DNA from: Bacteroidales bacterium UBA6346 | Lineage (GTDB): Bacteria; Bacteroidota; Bacteroidia; Bacteroidales; UBA932 | Direction: 5' to 3' | Assembly: GCA_002438905.1 (NCBI GenBank) | Contig: DJSA01000063.1 | Span: 1 to 7,613 of the forward strand | DNA: 7,613 nt | In this document: positions 7,073-7,613 of the stretch, one piece after another | Layout: every line of letters starts with the position of its first letter | How positions within the stretch are numbered: the first letter of the stretch is position 1 | The notes under the pieces: model-generated | Database searches by the model: none | Told to the model about the DNA's origin: nothing | Seen by the model: only the letters and a program-made list of their open reading frames with translations | Position numbers and translations under genes: made by a program

Positions 7073-7115
7073 TCAAGTTTCGCAAGAAGTGGTGTTTCGC
7101 ACTTGCAAAACTTGA
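7073..7115 (-). promoter_or_regulatory. Long hairpin in the 5' UTR of the SGNH-MBOAT operon
   Basis: The arms 7074-7086 and 7102-7114 pair over 13 positions (14 with 7073/7115) around a 15-base loop. The single non-Watson-Crick position, 7081/7107, is C-A on the plus strand but G.U in the minus-strand RNA, so the stem is unbroken only in the operon's own transcript. It begins about 10 bases after the predicted start site and ends 25 bases before the start codon. No U-run follows, so it is not a simple terminator. It may stabilise the mRNA 5' end or control translation; that role is inferred. Confidence 0.6.
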
Positions 7116-7131
7116 GTCAGATAATATCCGA

Positions 7132-7162
7132 CAAAGATATTCTTTTTCTTTCAATCGGCAAA
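7132..7162 (-). promoter_or_regulatory. Consensus Bacteroides-type promoter for the SGNH-MBOAT operon
   Basis: On the minus strand TTTG (7162-7159) is followed by exactly 19 bases and TATCTTTG (7139-7132), a full match to TTTG-N19-TAnnTTTG. The -7 octamer is identical to that of the 23S promoter. Predicted start is near 7125, giving a leader of about 77 bases that contains the hairpin at 7073-7115. A full consensus suggests strong housekeeping expression unless repressed. Confidence 0.82.
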
Positions 7163-7281
7163 GCTCAATCCTTCAGACAAGACATCGGTAATGCATCATA
7201 CAAGGCAAGGGACAAGCCGCAGACGCATCTGAGAGATTCAGGAGGTACTCGCTGATTGAATGAGTCTCCACACCAATTTTA

Positions 7282-7356
7282 GTTCGACTTTTTGCAATAT
7301 ACAACACTTTTAAGGACGACTTTCTGTGATATAAGGCATTTTTTCGTTCGACTTTT
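7282..7356. repeat. Three CGACTTT direct repeats spaced exactly 32 bases
   Basis: CGACTTT occurs at 7285, 7317 and 7349. The first and third copies are part of a longer exact repeat, GTTCGACTTTT (7282-7292 and 7346-7356). The first and second copies extend imperfectly, sharing an ATATA block about 12 bases after each heptamer. A period of 32 is about three helical turns, so all copies face the same side of the DNA. They lie about 160-230 bases upstream of the SGNH start site. They could be binding sites for a regulator or a decayed tandem repeat. Confidence 0.4.
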
Positions 7357-7459
7357 GCTCGTAATCGTAAAAGAGTATCCGCTTTCCTTTTTTGAGTTTC
7401 TGGACGCAGTCGGAGAGAGCCGCATGGTGGATCTGCTCCAAGCCGAAGATGGGAATTAA
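7310..7459 (-). pseudogene. Possible short gene remnant, unrecognised
   Basis: The minus-strand frame between the stop at 7462-7460 and the stop at 7312-7310 encodes about 49 residues with a protein-like look, including GLEQIHHAALSDCVQKLKKG and RILFYDYEQKSNEKM. There is no ATG near its beginning; only a TTG is available. The codon-aligned plus-strand frame is also open (7283-7459, ending LLQAEDGN) and equally lacks a start. I recognise neither. It may be the decayed end of a gene or an accidental open frame. Confidence 0.15.
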
Positions 7460-7475
7460 TTACGGCATTCCGCAC

Positions 7476-7520
7476 CAAGTTTGAGGAACCTTCTCGTTAA
7501 GTGAGAGCAAAGCAAACTTG
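7476..7520 (-). repeat. Imperfect palindromic hairpin, intergenic
   Basis: The 8-base arms CAAGTTTG (7476-7483) and CAAACTTG (7513-7520) are exact inverted repeats. Inside, 7489-7492 pairs with 7509-7512 and 7493-7495 with 7505-7507, leaving a one-sided internal loop, one bulge and a 9-base loop. One inner pair (7490/7511) is C-A on the plus strand and G.U in minus-strand RNA. A T-rich run, TTTATTTT, follows on the plus strand (7521-7528), so it could alternatively act as a plus-strand terminator. It may also belong to a dispersed intergenic repeat family, which cannot be tested within one copy. Confidence 0.35.
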
Positions 7521-7613
7521 TTTATTTTGCCGAATGCAGAAAAGTGGCACGAAGCGAAAAATCTGACTCAAAAATACGTCTCAAAATAACTGAACATATA
7601 AAAATAAATGTGA

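Larger units (their letters stand above)
7163..7613. other. Region with no confident gene
   Basis: This 450-base AT-rich stretch upstream of the SGNH promoter holds no open frame with a credible start, normal length and recognised domain. The longest minus-strand frame (7173-7478) would need a TTG start and has an Arg/Lys/Ser/Cys-rich composition unlike a conserved protein. No tRNA, rRNA or insertion-sequence ends are visible. The details I could find are listed separately: repeats at 7282-7356, a possible remnant at 7310-7459 and a hairpin at 7476-7520. A gene starting beyond the right edge cannot be excluded. Confidence 0.6.

Noticed and set aside
7173..7478. A 101-codon minus-strand frame upstream of the SGNH gene
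   Set aside because: It needs a TTG start, overlaps the phased repeats, and has a composition unlike a conserved protein.
7569..7576. A -7-like octamer (TATTTTTG on the minus strand) near the right edge
   Set aside because: There is no TTTG-like -33 element at 19 bases and no credible gene downstream, so it is probably chance.
1..7613. Mobile element, CRISPR array or defence system
   Set aside because: No transposase or integrase motif, terminal inverted repeats with target duplication, spacer array or defence-type domain is visible anywhere in the window.

Overview
The window most likely comes from a Bacteroidota (Bacteroidales-type) chromosome. Two promoters match the Bacteroides sigma-ABfr consensus exactly (TTTG, 19 bases, TAnnTTTG). 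Start codons lack obvious Shine-Dalgarno sequences, and the protein families (OPT transporter with peptidase T, MBOAT with an SGNH partner) are common in that group. I cannot place it below order level. Coding DNA is moderately GC-rich and the intergenic DNA is clearly AT-rich.

Layout. (1) Positions 1 to about 186, minus strand: the first ~186 bases of a 23S rRNA gene, cut by the window edge. (2) Positions 187-466: its leader, with a boxA-like site and a GNRA-capped hairpin, preceded by a consensus promoter at 473-503. No 16S gene and no Ile/Ala tRNA lies upstream of the 23S, so this copy looks transcribed on its own. (3) From 672, plus strand: a -7 promoter element, then an OPT-family oligopeptide transporter and, 20 bases later, peptidase T. 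Together they form a peptide import and tripeptide cleavage operon. (4) From 7048 back to 3989, minus strand: a membrane-anchored SGNH/GDSL protein and, 6 bases later, an MBOAT acyltransferase. This pair is of the kind that O-acylates extracytoplasmic glycans. It is driven by a second consensus promoter at 7132-7162 and has a strong 5'-UTR hairpin. The two operons converge at about 3957-3988 without a clear terminator. (5) Positions 7163-7613: no confident gene. This stretch holds three CGACTTT repeats at exact 32-base spacing, a short possible gene remnant and a 45-base imperfect hairpin.

How the parts relate. OPT and PepT form one metabolic unit, and SGNH and MBOAT form one cell-envelope modification unit. 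Nothing in the sequence links the two beyond adjacency. No mobile element, CRISPR array or clearly new system is visible. The most unusual signal is the apparently unlinked, independently promoted 23S rRNA gene. Next come the RNA hairpins, whose only non-Watson-Crick pairs become G.U in the minus-strand RNA, which supports their being transcribed structures.
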